Source: Acidobacteriota bacterium
GTDB taxonomy: Bacteria; Acidobacteriota; Holophagae; Holophagales; Holophagaceae
Length of the DNA stretch: 64,000 bases
NCBI GenBank assembly: GCA_016192145.1
Contig: JACPUT010000018.1
Coordinates: 310,001-374,000 of the forward strand
Direction: 5' to 3'
This document shows, in pieces, positions 53,693 to 62,567 of the stretch (its first letter is position 1; each line of letters opens with the position of its first letter). The position numbers and the translations under genes were made by a program. The notes under the pieces were generated by a model. The model was not told where the DNA came from. It did not search any database and was given only the letters and a program-made list of their open reading frames with translations.

Positions 53693-54748
53693 GTGAATCG
53701 GCTATCCATCGTGGGTTTGGGGAGATTTGGCGCCGCCCTCGCTGGGCTCTGCCATGAACGCGGGATTCAAGTGCGGGCCTGGGATCCGGCACCTCGGGAA
53801 GCCTCCCCTTTCCTCGTGGGAAAGCTGGAGGACCTCCTCACCGATCCCGGGTTACTGGTGCTCGCCGTCCCGGTGCAGGGAATGGACGCCTTGCTGACGC
53901 AACTGACGCCCCATCTCCGGGCCGGGCATTGGGTCATGGACGTGGGGAGCGTCAAGGTCCGCAGCGTGGAGGCCCTGCGGCGGCATCTGGGGGAACGCGT
54001 GCCCTGGGCCGCCACCCACCCCCTCTTCGGCCCCGTGAGCCTGGCCCGGGGTGAAGCGCCCCTCAGAGTGGTCGTCTGCCCCTCGGGGCTCCACCCCGGA
54101 TGCGAACAGCGGGCTCGGGAGTTCTGGACCTCCCTGGGGTGCGAAGTCCTGGATCAGGAGGCCCACGCCCACGACCGGGATATGGCCTCCACCCATGCGC
54201 TGGGGTTCTTCCTGGCCAAGGGATTGTTGGATGCGGGCGCCGGGGAGGGCGTGGCCCATCCCCCGCCCAGCTTCCAGGCGCTGCAACGCAGCGTGGAGCT
54301 GGTCCGATCCGACGCGGGGCACCTGTTCCGCGCGCTCCAGCTGGAGAACCCCTACGCTCGGGTGGCCCGCCGCCGCTTCCTCGCGGCCCTCCAGGCCGTG
54401 GATAGGGCCCTGGAGGAGGAGGCCTCGGGCAGCGCGCCCACGGCTGCGCTCGACATCCCCGGCGGCCCATCGGCGGCGGAGGATCTCATCGAGGTGCGGG
54501 ATCTCATCGACTCGGTGGACCGTGAGCTCGTGAGCCTGCTCGAACGCCGTTCCCGGCTGGTGTTGCGCGCGGCTCGGGCCAAATCAGGCCTGGGGCGGGG
54601 CGTGCTCGATGCGGGCCGGGAGTCGCGGATGCTCCGGGACCGGCGGGACTGGGCGGTGGCCCGGAACCTGGATCCGGAAGGGGTGGAGGCGCTCTTCCAG
54701 GCGATCCTCCACCATTCCAGGGCCCTGCAGGGGCAGCCTACTTCGTGA
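53693..54748 (+). CDS. tyrA: Prephenate dehydrogenase fused to C-terminal chorismate mutase
   Basis: This 351-residue enzyme joins two steps of tyrosine synthesis. Residues of about 1-245 are prephenate dehydrogenase: Rossmann start LSIVGLGRFGAALAGL, ATHPLFGPVS, and HDRDMASTHALGFFL with the catalytic His. Residues of about 265-345 are an AroQ chorismate mutase (EVRDLIDSVDRELVSLLERR, then AGRESRMLRDRR). E. coli TyrA has the reverse order. The start GTG at 53693 has GGGAGG 4 bases upstream; an ATG at 53663 lacks one. The 261-base spacer before it holds no gene. Its 3' end overlaps the convergent acyl-CoA dehydrogenase by 11 bases. Confidence 0.92.
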   Translation: MNRLSIVGLGRFGAALAGLCHERGIQVRAWDPAPREASPFLVGKLEDLLTDPGLLVLAVPVQGMDALLTQLTPHLRAGHWVMDVGSVKVRSVEALRRHLGERVPWAATHPLFGPVSLARGEAPLRVVVCPSGLHPGCEQRAREFWTSLGCEVLDQEAHAHDRDMASTHALGFFLAKGLLDAGAGEGVAHPPPSFQALQRSVELVRSDAGHLFRALQLENPYARVARRRFLAALQAVDRALEEEASGSAPTAALDIPGGPSAAEDLIEVRDLIDSVDRELVSLLERRSRLVLRAARAKSGLGRGVLDAGRESRMLRDRRDWAVARNLDPEGVEALFQAILHHSRALQGQPTS

Positions 54749-55877
54749 GGCCGCGGGCGATGACCATGCGCTGGATTTCGGAGGTGCCCTCGTACACCGT
54801 GGTCACGCGGACGTCGCGGTAGAGGCGTTCCACCACGTATTCCCGGGAGTAACCGTAGCCCCCGAAGATCTGCACGGCGCGGTCGCACACCCACACGGCG
54901 CTTTCCGTGGAGAAGAGCTTGGCGGTGGCGGCTTCCAGGGTGCAGGGCTTCCCGGCGTCCTTCAGCATGGCGGCCTTGTAGATCAGCAGGCGGCTGGCCT
55001 CCACCTTGGCGTGCATTTCGGCCAGGTAGGTCTGGATGGCCTGGTGCTCGCCGATGGGCTTGCCGAAGGAGTGGCGGGTCTTGGCGTACTGGATGCTCTC
55101 GTCCAGGGCGCGCTGCATGATGCCGAGGGCCTGGGCGGCGATGCCGATGCGGCCGCCGTCGAGGCCGCCGAAGGCGACCTTCAAGCCATCCCCGGGCTGG
55201 CCCAGCATGTCGTCATCGGCCACGAAGGCGTCTTCCAGCGTGACCATGACGGTTTTGGAGGAGCGCAGGCCCATCTTCTCCTCAGGCTTGGACATGATCA
55301 CGCCAGGCTGGTCGGCGTCCAGCACGAAGGCGCTGATGCCCTTCTTGCCAAGCTCGGGGTGGGTGATGGCCATGGTGACGAAGTAGCGGCCCACGCCGCC
55401 GTTGGTGATCCAGGCCTTGGCGCCGTTGAGCTTCCAGCCGCCGTCCACCTTGGTGGCCCGGCACTTGAGGGCCGCGGCGTCGCTGCCGGCGTCGGGCTCC
55501 GTGAGCATGAAACCGCCCAGCACCGCGCCGGAGGCCAGGGGCTTGAGGTACTTCTGCTTCTGGGCCTCGGTGCCGAAGGCGGCGATGGGGGCGCAGGCCA
55601 CGCTGTTGTTCACGCTCATGGTCACGGCCACGGAGGCGTCGGCGTAGGAGATCTGCTCCAGGGCGAGGATGTAGCTGAGGGCGTCCACGCCCGAGCCGCC
55701 GTAGACCTCGGGCACCATCATGCCCATGAAGCCCATCTCGCCCAGCTGGCCGATGATGGCCTTGGGGAACTCGGCGGAGTGATCCCGGGCCATGGCACCG
55801 GGTTCGATCTCGGCCGTGGCGAACTCCCGCGCGGCTTCCTGGATGGCGAGCTGATCTTCGGTAAGGGCAGGAAACAT
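54738..55877 (-). CDS. Acyl-CoA dehydrogenase
   Basis: This FAD enzyme oxidises acyl-CoA thioesters to the enoyl form. The 379-residue product has the family layout: N-terminal helices, the FAD-binding middle (LGGFMLTEPDAGSDAAAL, then AKAWITNGGVG), RHSFGKPIGEHQAIQ and the catalytic Glu in VTTVYEGTSEIQRMVIAR. That Glu position is typical of short-/branched-chain types. The start is fixed by GGAG 7 bases upstream of 55877. No other beta-oxidation gene is adjacent, and chain-length preference cannot be told. The histidine kinase gene upstream on the same strand ends 65 bases away. Confidence 0.95.
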   Translation of the reverse strand: MFPALTEDQLAIQEAAREFATAEIEPGAMARDHSAEFPKAIIGQLGEMGFMGMMVPEVYGGSGVDALSYILALEQISYADASVAVTMSVNNSVACAPIAAFGTEAQKQKYLKPLASGAVLGGFMLTEPDAGSDAAALKCRATKVDGGWKLNGAKAWITNGGVGRYFVTMAITHPELGKKGISAFVLDADQPGVIMSKPEEKMGLRSSKTVMVTLEDAFVADDDMLGQPGDGLKVAFGGLDGGRIGIAAQALGIMQRALDESIQYAKTRHSFGKPIGEHQAIQTYLAEMHAKVEASRLLIYKAAMLKDAGKPCTLEAATAKLFSTESAVWVCDRAVQIFGGYGYSREYVVERLYRDVRVTTVYEGTSEIQRMVIARGLTK

Positions 55878-55942
55878 GGGTCGCTCCAAAACAGCCCAGG
55901 ATACCCCGGGTTGCGGAGGGCCCGAAGCCCTTGTCTCCGGGG

Positions 55943-57715
55943 TCACAGACCGGAGGTGGGCTCCGGCGTGTTTTCGGTCAGCGGGAAGCGCAGGAGGAAG
56001 GTGGTTCCCCGGCCCACGACGCTGTGGACCTCCACCTCGGCATCCATGAGATCCACGAGGGATTTCACGGAGGCCAGCCCCAGACCGGTGCCTGAACCGA
56101 TGGATTTGGTGGTGAAGAAGGGTTCGAAGATCCGCGCCTGGACTTCCTCGGACATGCCCACTCCGCTATCGGAAACGACGAGCAGGGCTCCGGGGCGGCC
56201 GTCGGCCAGGGTGCAGGATTGAGCCTCCACGAGGATCCGCCCGGAGCCTTCGATGGCATCCCGGGCATTCAGCACGAGATTGATGAGCATCTGATCCAAG
56301 CGGGTGGGATCCCCGGGCAGGAACATGGGGCTGGCCGGAACGCGGACTTCCAAGGCGATATAGGCGGGCAGGGCGGCTCGCAGCATGGAGATGAGCTGGT
56401 TCATGCGGGTCCTGAGGTCGAAGGTGGACCCTGGGGCCCCTTCCTCGCGGCCGATGGTCATGAGCTGGTTGGCGAGACCGCCGGCCTGATCGGAGGCCTG
56501 TTGAATGGCTTCCAGATCCCCCGGCTGGATCGACCGGCCTTCGGCGACATCCTGACCCACCAGCAGGGCGTAGTTCTTGATCACGCCGAGGAGGTTCTTG
56601 AGGTCGTGGGCCAGGCCGGCGCCCAGGCTCGCCAGGGCGTTCATGCGTTCCGTTCGGAGCAGGATGGCCTGGGCATCCTCCAGCTCCCGGGTGCGGGCCC
56701 GGACCCGTTGATCCAGTTCCTGAGTGAAGTTCCTGAGCTCGCGCAGGGCCAGCAGCATGCGAAAGACCATGAGGGTCGACATCCCGAGGCCGAGCCCGAT
56801 GAGGGTGCGATCCCATCGCGAGGGCGAGAAGAGGAGGAGGCCCATTCCGACCCCGAGGCAGAGCAGGATGGGTAGGGCCGGGCCGATCATTTCCAGGGTC
56901 CGATCGTCCAGGAACCTGGACCAACCGGTGCTCTGGTGGTCGGCCGGATCGGCCGGATCGAGGGTGGCCAGCAGCAGCGCGACCCCGGCCGTGAGCACGA
57001 GCAGATCCACGGGATGGCCGAGGTAGTACTTCCCCGCCAACCCCAGGGGGACTTGGATGAGGATCTGGGCGAAGGAAAGGACGAAACCGATGCCGATCCA
57101 GCCAAGGGTTCCCTTGAGCCGCCCCCAATGCCCCAGCGCAAGGTAGAAGATGAGGCCGAAGATGGAGGCCGTGGCCACCAGGAAGGCCAGGGTGGCGAAC
57201 TTCGTCAATGCCGGGATTTGGGCCGGTCTGAAAAGCGGTTCAAGCGCCAGGGCCCAGCCCAGGAATAAAGCGGCCAGGCCCAGGCCGAGGGCGTCCAGCC
57301 CCTTTTGCACCGGCTCCGAGCCTTCGCGGGAATTCCGGGGCCATGCGATGAGGGCCAGGCCCATGAACAGCAGGGCCAATAGGGCGAAGCCATCGCCCAC
57401 CGAAGGGAAGTCAGGAAGCCGATCGGAGCGCAGGGCGATCGCCAAGGGATAGGCCTGGCACAGCGTTTGGGAAGTGAAGCAGCCGGCGATGAGGCGCCAC
57501 TCCATTTGCGAGGAGGCATGCCGGCCGGACCTTTGCCAGGCCACCGAAGCCGCATGCAAGAAGACCAGCAGGTTCAAAAGGTTCAATGCGCTGGCCAGCT
57601 TCATCCCGGGGGGCAGGGATGCCAGGCTGATGGCACCTGCGGCGAGGTAGGCCAAGGCCACCGACCATGAGGTGGTCGGCAGGGCCGGGCGAGGGGCGGC
57701 AACGGGGTCCAACAT
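55943..57715 (-). CDS. Membrane sensor histidine kinase
   Basis: The product of about 590 residues has an N-terminal sensor of 9-10 membrane helices (about 20-340) with no recognisable large soluble domain. A coiled linker (FTQELDQRVRARTRELEDAQA) follows. The H-box is LGAGLAHDLKNLLGVI. The ATPase domain has the N-box (MLINLVLNARDAI), VSDSGVGMSEEV, FEPFFTTKSIGSGTGLGLA. It is a complete kinase with no receiver domain, and no regulator gene is adjacent. The start at 57715 has no clear ribosome site; a TTG at 57721 is an alternative. Confidence 0.9.
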   Translation of the reverse strand: MLDPVAAPRPALPTTSWSVALAYLAAGAISLASLPPGMKLASALNLLNLLVFLHAASVAWQRSGRHASSQMEWRLIAGCFTSQTLCQAYPLAIALRSDRLPDFPSVGDGFALLALLFMGLALIAWPRNSREGSEPVQKGLDALGLGLAALFLGWALALEPLFRPAQIPALTKFATLAFLVATASIFGLIFYLALGHWGRLKGTLGWIGIGFVLSFAQILIQVPLGLAGKYYLGHPVDLLVLTAGVALLLATLDPADPADHQSTGWSRFLDDRTLEMIGPALPILLCLGVGMGLLLFSPSRWDRTLIGLGLGMSTLMVFRMLLALRELRNFTQELDQRVRARTRELEDAQAILLRTERMNALASLGAGLAHDLKNLLGVIKNYALLVGQDVAEGRSIQPGDLEAIQQASDQAGGLANQLMTIGREEGAPGSTFDLRTRMNQLISMLRAALPAYIALEVRVPASPMFLPGDPTRLDQMLINLVLNARDAIEGSGRILVEAQSCTLADGRPGALLVVSDSGVGMSEEVQARIFEPFFTTKSIGSGTGLGLASVKSLVDLMDAEVEVHSVVGRGTTFLLRFPLTENTPEPTSGL

Positions 57716-57755
57716 GTCCAAGGCACTCTACGGTGAATGGAAGGCCGATCTTGAA

Positions 57756-58895
57756 CTATGAACCGGATTTTTCCAATTTCGCCCGAAGGCGGCGAAGCGC
57801 GGCCTTGCTTCCCTCCCACTTCATGAGGGCGTAGGCCTCCTCGAATCCACACCAGCGAAATTCGGTGTGCTCCTCGGGATTGAGGGCCACCGGCTGGGAG
57901 GGGTCCACCTCCAGGGCGAAACAGGTCTCAGTGTTGAAGCGGGGCTCGCCATCCGGGAAGCGCACCACGGCGGGATCCACCCAGAAGCTGTGGCGGAGGT
58001 CCAGGGGTTGGAAACTGACGGCCCTGAGGGCCGTCTCCTCGTGAAGTTCCCGATGGGCGGCCTGTTCCGGGCTTTCTCCGGGCTCGAGCATCCCGGTGAC
58101 GCTCTGCCACCAGTGGCCCGTCTGCGGGGTGCGCAGCATCATGAGCACCTCGGGTTCCGAGGCACTCCGGCGCCAGGTGAGGGCGTTCACGCTGCGGCTG
58201 GGCTCCCGGGTGGGCTGGATCTCCAGGGCCAGGACGTCGCACAGGTGCGCCTGGAGCCGATCCGCGGCCTCGTCCCAGGTGGGGCAGGCCTCTCCCAGGA
58301 GGCTCCGGAGGCTGCACACGCCCTTGTCGGTGATGCCACAGGGCAGGATCCAGCGGAAATGGGGCAGGAAGGGATCCACGTTGAAGGCGAGGCCGTGCGT
58401 GCTGATCCAGCGGCTCAAGTGGAGGCCGATGGCGCCCAGCTTCTCGAGGCCCCGCGGTGTATCCACCCAGATGCCGGGGAAGCCCTTCAGGCGGTCGGCC
58501 ACCACGCCGTAATCGGCGGCGGTGCGGATCATGGCCTCCTCCAAGCCTCGCACCAAGCGGCCTACGTCCTGCCGCCCTTCGCGGAGGTTGCAGATGGGAT
58601 AGACGACGATCTGGCCGGGGCCGTGATAGGTGACTTCGCCGCCCCGATCCGTCTCCGCCACCTCCACCCCCTGTTGTTCCAGGAATTCCGGGGTCACGAG
58701 GATGTCGGCACGGGTGGCGTTGCGTCCCAAGGTGAACACGGGGTTGTGCTCCAGGATCACGAGCTGGTCTGGGCGGCCTTCCTCCTGGACATAGGTGGAC
58801 AGGGCCTTCTGAAGCCGGAGCCCCGCCGGGTAGAACACCCGCCCGAAGCGGCGGATCTGGGCCGCCTTGGGTCGCTGGAATCCGATGCCACTCAT
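57756..58895 (-). CDS. lipB: Octanoyltransferase LipB fused to a Nudix hydrolase
   Basis: Residues of about 1-220 are LipB, which transfers octanoate from acyl-carrier protein to lipoyl domains. Motifs are FTLGRNA, GGEVTYHGPGQIVVYP, GLEKLGAIGLHLSRW (acyl-binding Lys) and ILPCGITDKGVCSL (catalytic Cys). Residues of about 225-375 are a Nudix domain with the box GMLEPGESPEQAA...RELHEETA, in a context (WWQSVTG, NTETCFAL) like NudB, the dihydroneopterin-triphosphate pyrophosphatase of folate synthesis. The fusion is uninterrupted and both halves look active. The pairing of a lipoate enzyme with a folate-type Nudix is unexpected. It is divergent from kinase 2. Confidence 0.9.
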   Translation of the reverse strand: MSGIGFQRPKAAQIRRFGRVFYPAGLRLQKALSTYVQEEGRPDQLVILEHNPVFTLGRNATRADILVTPEFLEQQGVEVAETDRGGEVTYHGPGQIVVYPICNLREGRQDVGRLVRGLEEAMIRTAADYGVVADRLKGFPGIWVDTPRGLEKLGAIGLHLSRWISTHGLAFNVDPFLPHFRWILPCGITDKGVCSLRSLLGEACPTWDEAADRLQAHLCDVLALEIQPTREPSRSVNALTWRRSASEPEVLMMLRTPQTGHWWQSVTGMLEPGESPEQAAHRELHEETALRAVSFQPLDLRHSFWVDPAVVRFPDGEPRFNTETCFALEVDPSQPVALNPEEHTEFRWCGFEEAYALMKWEGSKAALRRLRAKLEKSGS

Positions 58896-58970
58896 GCCTC
58901 AACTATCGCATCGTCCACCGAGTTCGGACTTATGCCCCACCACCACCCTCCTCTGGCACACTGGGGCCTC

Positions 58971-60512
58971 ATGTCCCTGGATCCCTCACATATCGGCCGT
59001 TACCGCATCCTGGGCACCCTGGGGCAAGGGTCCATGGGAACGGTCTATCTCGCCGAGGATCCCCGGCTGAACCGGGGCGTCGCCATCAAGGTGGTGCGGG
59101 CCGGCCTGGGTGATCCCGAGGTGCTGGCCCGCTTCCAGCGCGAGGCGGAGATCAGCGCCAAGCTGCATCACCCGAACGTGATCACCGTGTATGACGTGGG
59201 CGAGGAGCCGGGCGTGGGCCCCTTCCTCGCCATGGAATTCGTGGATGGCGAGAGCCTCTCGGTGATCTTGAAGCGCGGGGCGATGCCTCCCACCGAGGCG
59301 CTTGAGCTGCTCCTGCAGGCCCGGGAGGCCCTGGAAGCGGCCCACCGCGCGGGCATCGTCCATCGGGACCTGAAGCCCGAGAACTTCATGGTCTCCAAGG
59401 ACCGCCACCTCAAGCTCATGGATTTCGGCATCGCCAAGGGCGATGGGGCGCGGGTCACGAAGACTTCGGATTTCCTGGGGACTCCCGCCTACGCCGCACC
59501 GGAAGTGCTCAGCGGGGGGCAGGCCGGCCCGGGCTCGGATCGGTGGGCCTTCGCCGTATCGGCCTTCGAAATGCTCACGGGTCGGCTTCCATTTCCGGGG
59601 GAGAGCGTGGGTTCCATCGTCTACGCCATCGTCCATCAGGCCCCGGTCTATCCGGACGGGGTGAGCGAGACCTTCAAGACGCTCTTCGATCGCGCGCTGG
59701 CCAAACGCCCCGAGGATCGCCACCAGGATCTGAAGACCTTCCTCGTGGCGTTGGTGGAGGCCGTGGACCTCCCCGCCGATCATCGCAACCTGCTGGAGCG
59801 TCGCCTGGAGGGAACCCTGTCCGGACTTTCCGCCTCGGGTGCCTGGTCGCAACCCTCCCATGCCGGGGTCCACCGCGAGTCCCGGCGCTGGAAGGTGCTG
59901 GCCCTCGCCGCCACGGGCCTGCTCGCCCTTCTGATCACGCAGCAGGTCTGGAGCCGCCGGGAGCCCCTCCGCAAGCTCAGCATCACCAGCCATCCCTCCG
60001 GCGCGGAAGTGACCCTGGATGGCCAGAAACTGGGCAGAACGCCGCTTCGGGATGTGCTGGTCAAGGGAACGCCGCGATCGCTCCTGGTGGAGAAGACGGA
60101 TTACATGTCCGAGACCCACGAACTCGGGCCCACTGAACAAGCTGTCGAGATCCGCCTGCTTCCGGCCTCCTACTTCGTGACGGTGAGGAGCGATCCCACC
60201 GAAGCCCAAGTTTTCCTCAATGGGCACCCTGAGGGCCTTACCCCCCTTGCCAAGCTGGAGGTGCCGGGCGAAGGCCGCCAAGTAATGGAGCTGCGGCACG
60301 AGGGGTATGAGACCTGGAGCGAAGCCCTGCAGCGGGGCGAGGCCCTCGCCGATCCCATCCGCCTTCAGAAGATCGATGTTCCTGAGCCCAAGAAGGCCGC
60401 CAAAGCGCCTGCGGCCAAGACCGCCCCCAAGAAGAAGGCCGAAAAGGGGGAGAAACCCGAGGAACCCAGCAAGATCCGGAAGCTCTTCAAGGATTTGTTC
60501 AAGAAGGATTGA
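58971..60512 (+). CDS. Ser/Thr protein kinase with PEGA repeats (kinase 2)
   Basis: This 513-residue kinase is a shorter relative of the one at 46600-48501. The catalytic domain at about 10-265 has Lys40 (VAIKVV), Asp133 in HRDLKPEN, Asp151 in DFG and TPAYAAPEV. A membrane helix lies at about 305-325 (VLALAATGLLALLITQQVW). Two PEGA-like repeats follow (SHPSGAEVTLDGQKLGRTPL, SDPTEAQVFLNGHPEGLTPL). The tail of about 45 residues is rich in Lys, Pro and Ala. An ATG at 58933 is a possible longer start. It converges with purE, with 14 bases between stops. Confidence 0.93.
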   Translation: MSLDPSHIGRYRILGTLGQGSMGTVYLAEDPRLNRGVAIKVVRAGLGDPEVLARFQREAEISAKLHHPNVITVYDVGEEPGVGPFLAMEFVDGESLSVILKRGAMPPTEALELLLQAREALEAAHRAGIVHRDLKPENFMVSKDRHLKLMDFGIAKGDGARVTKTSDFLGTPAYAAPEVLSGGQAGPGSDRWAFAVSAFEMLTGRLPFPGESVGSIVYAIVHQAPVYPDGVSETFKTLFDRALAKRPEDRHQDLKTFLVALVEAVDLPADHRNLLERRLEGTLSGLSASGAWSQPSHAGVHRESRRWKVLALAATGLLALLITQQVWSRREPLRKLSITSHPSGAEVTLDGQKLGRTPLRDVLVKGTPRSLLVEKTDYMSETHELGPTEQAVEIRLLPASYFVTVRSDPTEAQVFLNGHPEGLTPLAKLEVPGEGRQVMELRHEGYETWSEALQRGEALADPIRLQKIDVPEPKKAAKAPAAKTAPKKKAEKGEKPEEPSKIRKLFKDLFKKD

Positions 60513-60526
60513 AGGTCCTTTGGGCC

Positions 60527-61027
60527 TCAGCTGAGCTTGCCATCCGCCAGCACCTTCTCGGTTTGCGCAGCACGGAAGGCCTGGAGCTTCACCCTAAGCT
60601 CCGCGTCATTCAGGGCCAGGATGGCCGTGGCCATGAGGGCCGCGTTGATGGCGCCGGCCTTCCCGATGGCCAGGGTGCCCACGGGGATGCCGGCGGGCAT
60701 CTGCACGATGCTGAGCAGGCTATCCATGCCATTGAGTGCCTTGCTCTGCACGGGCACACCGAGCACGGGCAGGTGCGTCTTGGCAGCGGCCATGCCGGGC
60801 AGGTGGGCGGCCCCGCCCGCACCCGCGATGATTACCTGGATGCCCCGATCCGCGGCCTGCTCGCAGTAGCGGAAGAGCTTGTCCGGCGTGCGGTGGGCGC
60901 TCACCACCTCGGCCTCGAAAGGCACGCCCAGCTCGCGCAGGGTGGCGGCGGCGTGCTCCATGGTTTCCCAGTCGGATTTGGAGCCCATGATGAGGCCCAC
61001 AAGCGGGTTCGGCATGTCCATCACCAT
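60527..61027 (-). CDS. purE: N5-carboxyaminoimidazole ribonucleotide mutase PurE
   Basis: PurE rearranges N5-CAIR to CAIR in purine synthesis. The 166-residue product is complete: [69 protein letters not shown]. These are the active-site loops of bacterial class I PurE. GAGG 6 bases upstream supports the ATG at 61027. Just upstream on the same strand lies a short remnant of another purE start, ended by a palindrome (61064-61121). No other purine gene, such as purK, is adjacent. Confidence 0.96.
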   Translation of the reverse strand: MVMDMPNPLVGLIMGSKSDWETMEHAAATLRELGVPFEAEVVSAHRTPDKLFRYCEQAADRGIQVIIAGAGGAAHLPGMAAAKTHLPVLGVPVQSKALNGMDSLLSIVQMPAGIPVGTLAIGKAGAINAALMATAILALNDAELRVKLQAFRAAQTEKVLADGKLS

Positions 61028-61063
61028 CGAGATCCTCGTTCGACGACCAGTCTAACCCGGCGG

Positions 61064-61093
61064 TCTCGCGTATTCGCTACGCGGATACCGAGA
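61064..61093. repeat. Palindromic repeat, copy 2
   Basis: TCTCGCGTATTCGC-TA-CGCGGATACCGAGA is an imperfect palindrome closely related to 15485-15512. It abuts the truncated purE start on one side and the leader of the intact purE on the other. Confidence 0.65.
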
Positions 61094-61121
61094 TGATGAT
61101 TCCGACGGTGGGGTTTGCCAT
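61077..61121 (-). pseudogene. 5' remnant of a second purE
   Basis: From the ATG at 61121 the frame reads MANPTVGIII, then runs into the palindrome and stops at TAG. The intact PurE starts [10 protein letters not shown] in the same register. The DNA of the two differs at many synonymous positions, so the remnant comes from a diverged homologue. Only ten residues support this, so chance is not fully excluded. The parallel with the permease remnant strengthens the case. Confidence 0.55.
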
Positions 61122-61181
61122 GGGAGTGCCCTTTCGCAAAGGAACAGTCTAGTACGCTGGAGTCCTGTTCCGGAGTCCGCC

Positions 61182-62567
61182 ATGTTCCGTGCCCTCGCGC
61201 TGACCCTCTCTTGCACCCTGGCCGCGGCGTCCACGCCCCGCACCCTGCGCGTGGATCTGCACCACCAGGGCACCGCTACCACGGAGAGCTTCAGCCTGGA
61301 TCGCGTGGTGCTGGAGCCGCTGCCGTGGCCGGGGAATCCCGCCAAGCCCATCGATGACTCCAACCTGGGCAAGTACCGCTTCGAAGTGCGGGATCCGAAA
61401 TCCGGGAAGGTGCTCTACTCCCGTGGCTTCGCCAGCGTGATGGGGGAATGGCAGGATACGGCCGAGGCCCAGAAGCAGAGCCGGGTCTTCGAGGAATCCC
61501 TGCGCTTCCCCTGCCCGGAAGGGCCCGTCACCGTCGCCTATCAAAAGCGCGATGCGGCCATGGCCTTCGAGGATGTCTGGAAGGTGGAAGTGGATCCGAA
61601 GGGGACCTTCGTGGATCGCGCCAAGCCCCGGTCCGCGGGGGCCCTGCTGAAGATCGTCCACCACGGTGAAAGTGCCTCGAAGGTGGATCTGCTGATCCTC
61701 GGCGACGGCTACACGGCAGCCGAGCGGCCCAAGTTCGAAAGGGACGCGCGGCGCCTCTCCGCCCTCCTCTTCGCCCAGGAGCCCTTCAAATCCCATAAAA
61801 CGGATTTCAACGTGTGGGGACTCTGCCCCGCGGCCCAGGAATCCGGCATCTCCCGCCCCAGCACGGGCATCCATCGCCACAGCCCCGTGGGTGCCACCTA
61901 CGATGCCTTCGGCAGTGAGCGCTACGTGCTCACCTTCGAGAACAAGGCCCTGCGCGAGGCGGCCTCCCAGGCGCCCTACGATTTCGTGGAGATCCTCGTG
62001 AACGGGGAGACCTACGGCGGCGGAGGCATCCACCAGCTCTACTCCACCGTGGCCAGCGACAACGCCTTCGCACCCTACCTCTTCATCCACGAGTTCGCGC
62101 ATCACTTCGCGGGCCTCGCCGACGAGTACTACACCTCCGACGTGGCCCTGGAACTCGGCAAACCCCGGCTCGAACCCTGGGAGCCCAACGTCACGGCGGA
62201 TCCCCGCAATCCCAAGTGGAAGGAGCTCATCACTCCAGGTCTGCCCCTCCCCACGCCCTGGAAGAAGGCGGAATTCGAGGCCTACAGCCACGGCATCCAG
62301 AAGGAACGCCGGGCCATCCGCGCCGCCAACCAGCCCGAATCAATCATGGAGGCCCTCTTCCGGCGGGAGGCAGCCCATGAGACGAAGCTGCTCGGCACCG
62401 ACGTCCACAGCGGGAAGGTGGGTGCCTTCGAAGGCGCCAATTACGAAGCCACGGGCTACTACCGCTCCCAGGAGGACTGCGTCATGTTCACCCGGGATGA
62501 AGTGGGATTCTGCGCCGCCTGCCGGAAGGCCATCGAGGGGGTGATCCGGCAGTACGCGGGGCGCTAA
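61182..62567 (+). CDS. Secreted M64-family (IgA-type) metallopeptidase
   Basis: The 461-residue product has a signal peptide (MFRALALTLSCTLAAAS). An N-terminal beta domain spans about 20-150, and an M64 peptidase domain follows. The zinc site is HEFAHHFAGLADEYY near residue 305, an HExxH motif with the downstream Asp of this family. SKVDLLILGDGYTAAE and YGGGGIHQLYSTVASDN are other family positions. M64 was first described as an IgA peptidase from a gut bacterium, but environmental members have unknown substrates. The start at 61182 gives the signal peptide. Its end overlaps the convergent epimerase gene by 4 bases. Confidence 0.92.
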   Translation: MFRALALTLSCTLAAASTPRTLRVDLHHQGTATTESFSLDRVVLEPLPWPGNPAKPIDDSNLGKYRFEVRDPKSGKVLYSRGFASVMGEWQDTAEAQKQSRVFEESLRFPCPEGPVTVAYQKRDAAMAFEDVWKVEVDPKGTFVDRAKPRSAGALLKIVHHGESASKVDLLILGDGYTAAERPKFERDARRLSALLFAQEPFKSHKTDFNVWGLCPAAQESGISRPSTGIHRHSPVGATYDAFGSERYVLTFENKALREAASQAPYDFVEILVNGETYGGGGIHQLYSTVASDNAFAPYLFIHEFAHHFAGLADEYYTSDVALELGKPRLEPWEPNVTADPRNPKWKELITPGLPLPTPWKKAEFEAYSHGIQKERRAIRAANQPESIMEALFRREAAHETKLLGTDVHSGKVGAFEGANYEATGYYRSQEDCVMFTRDEVGFCAACRKAIEGVIRQYAGR

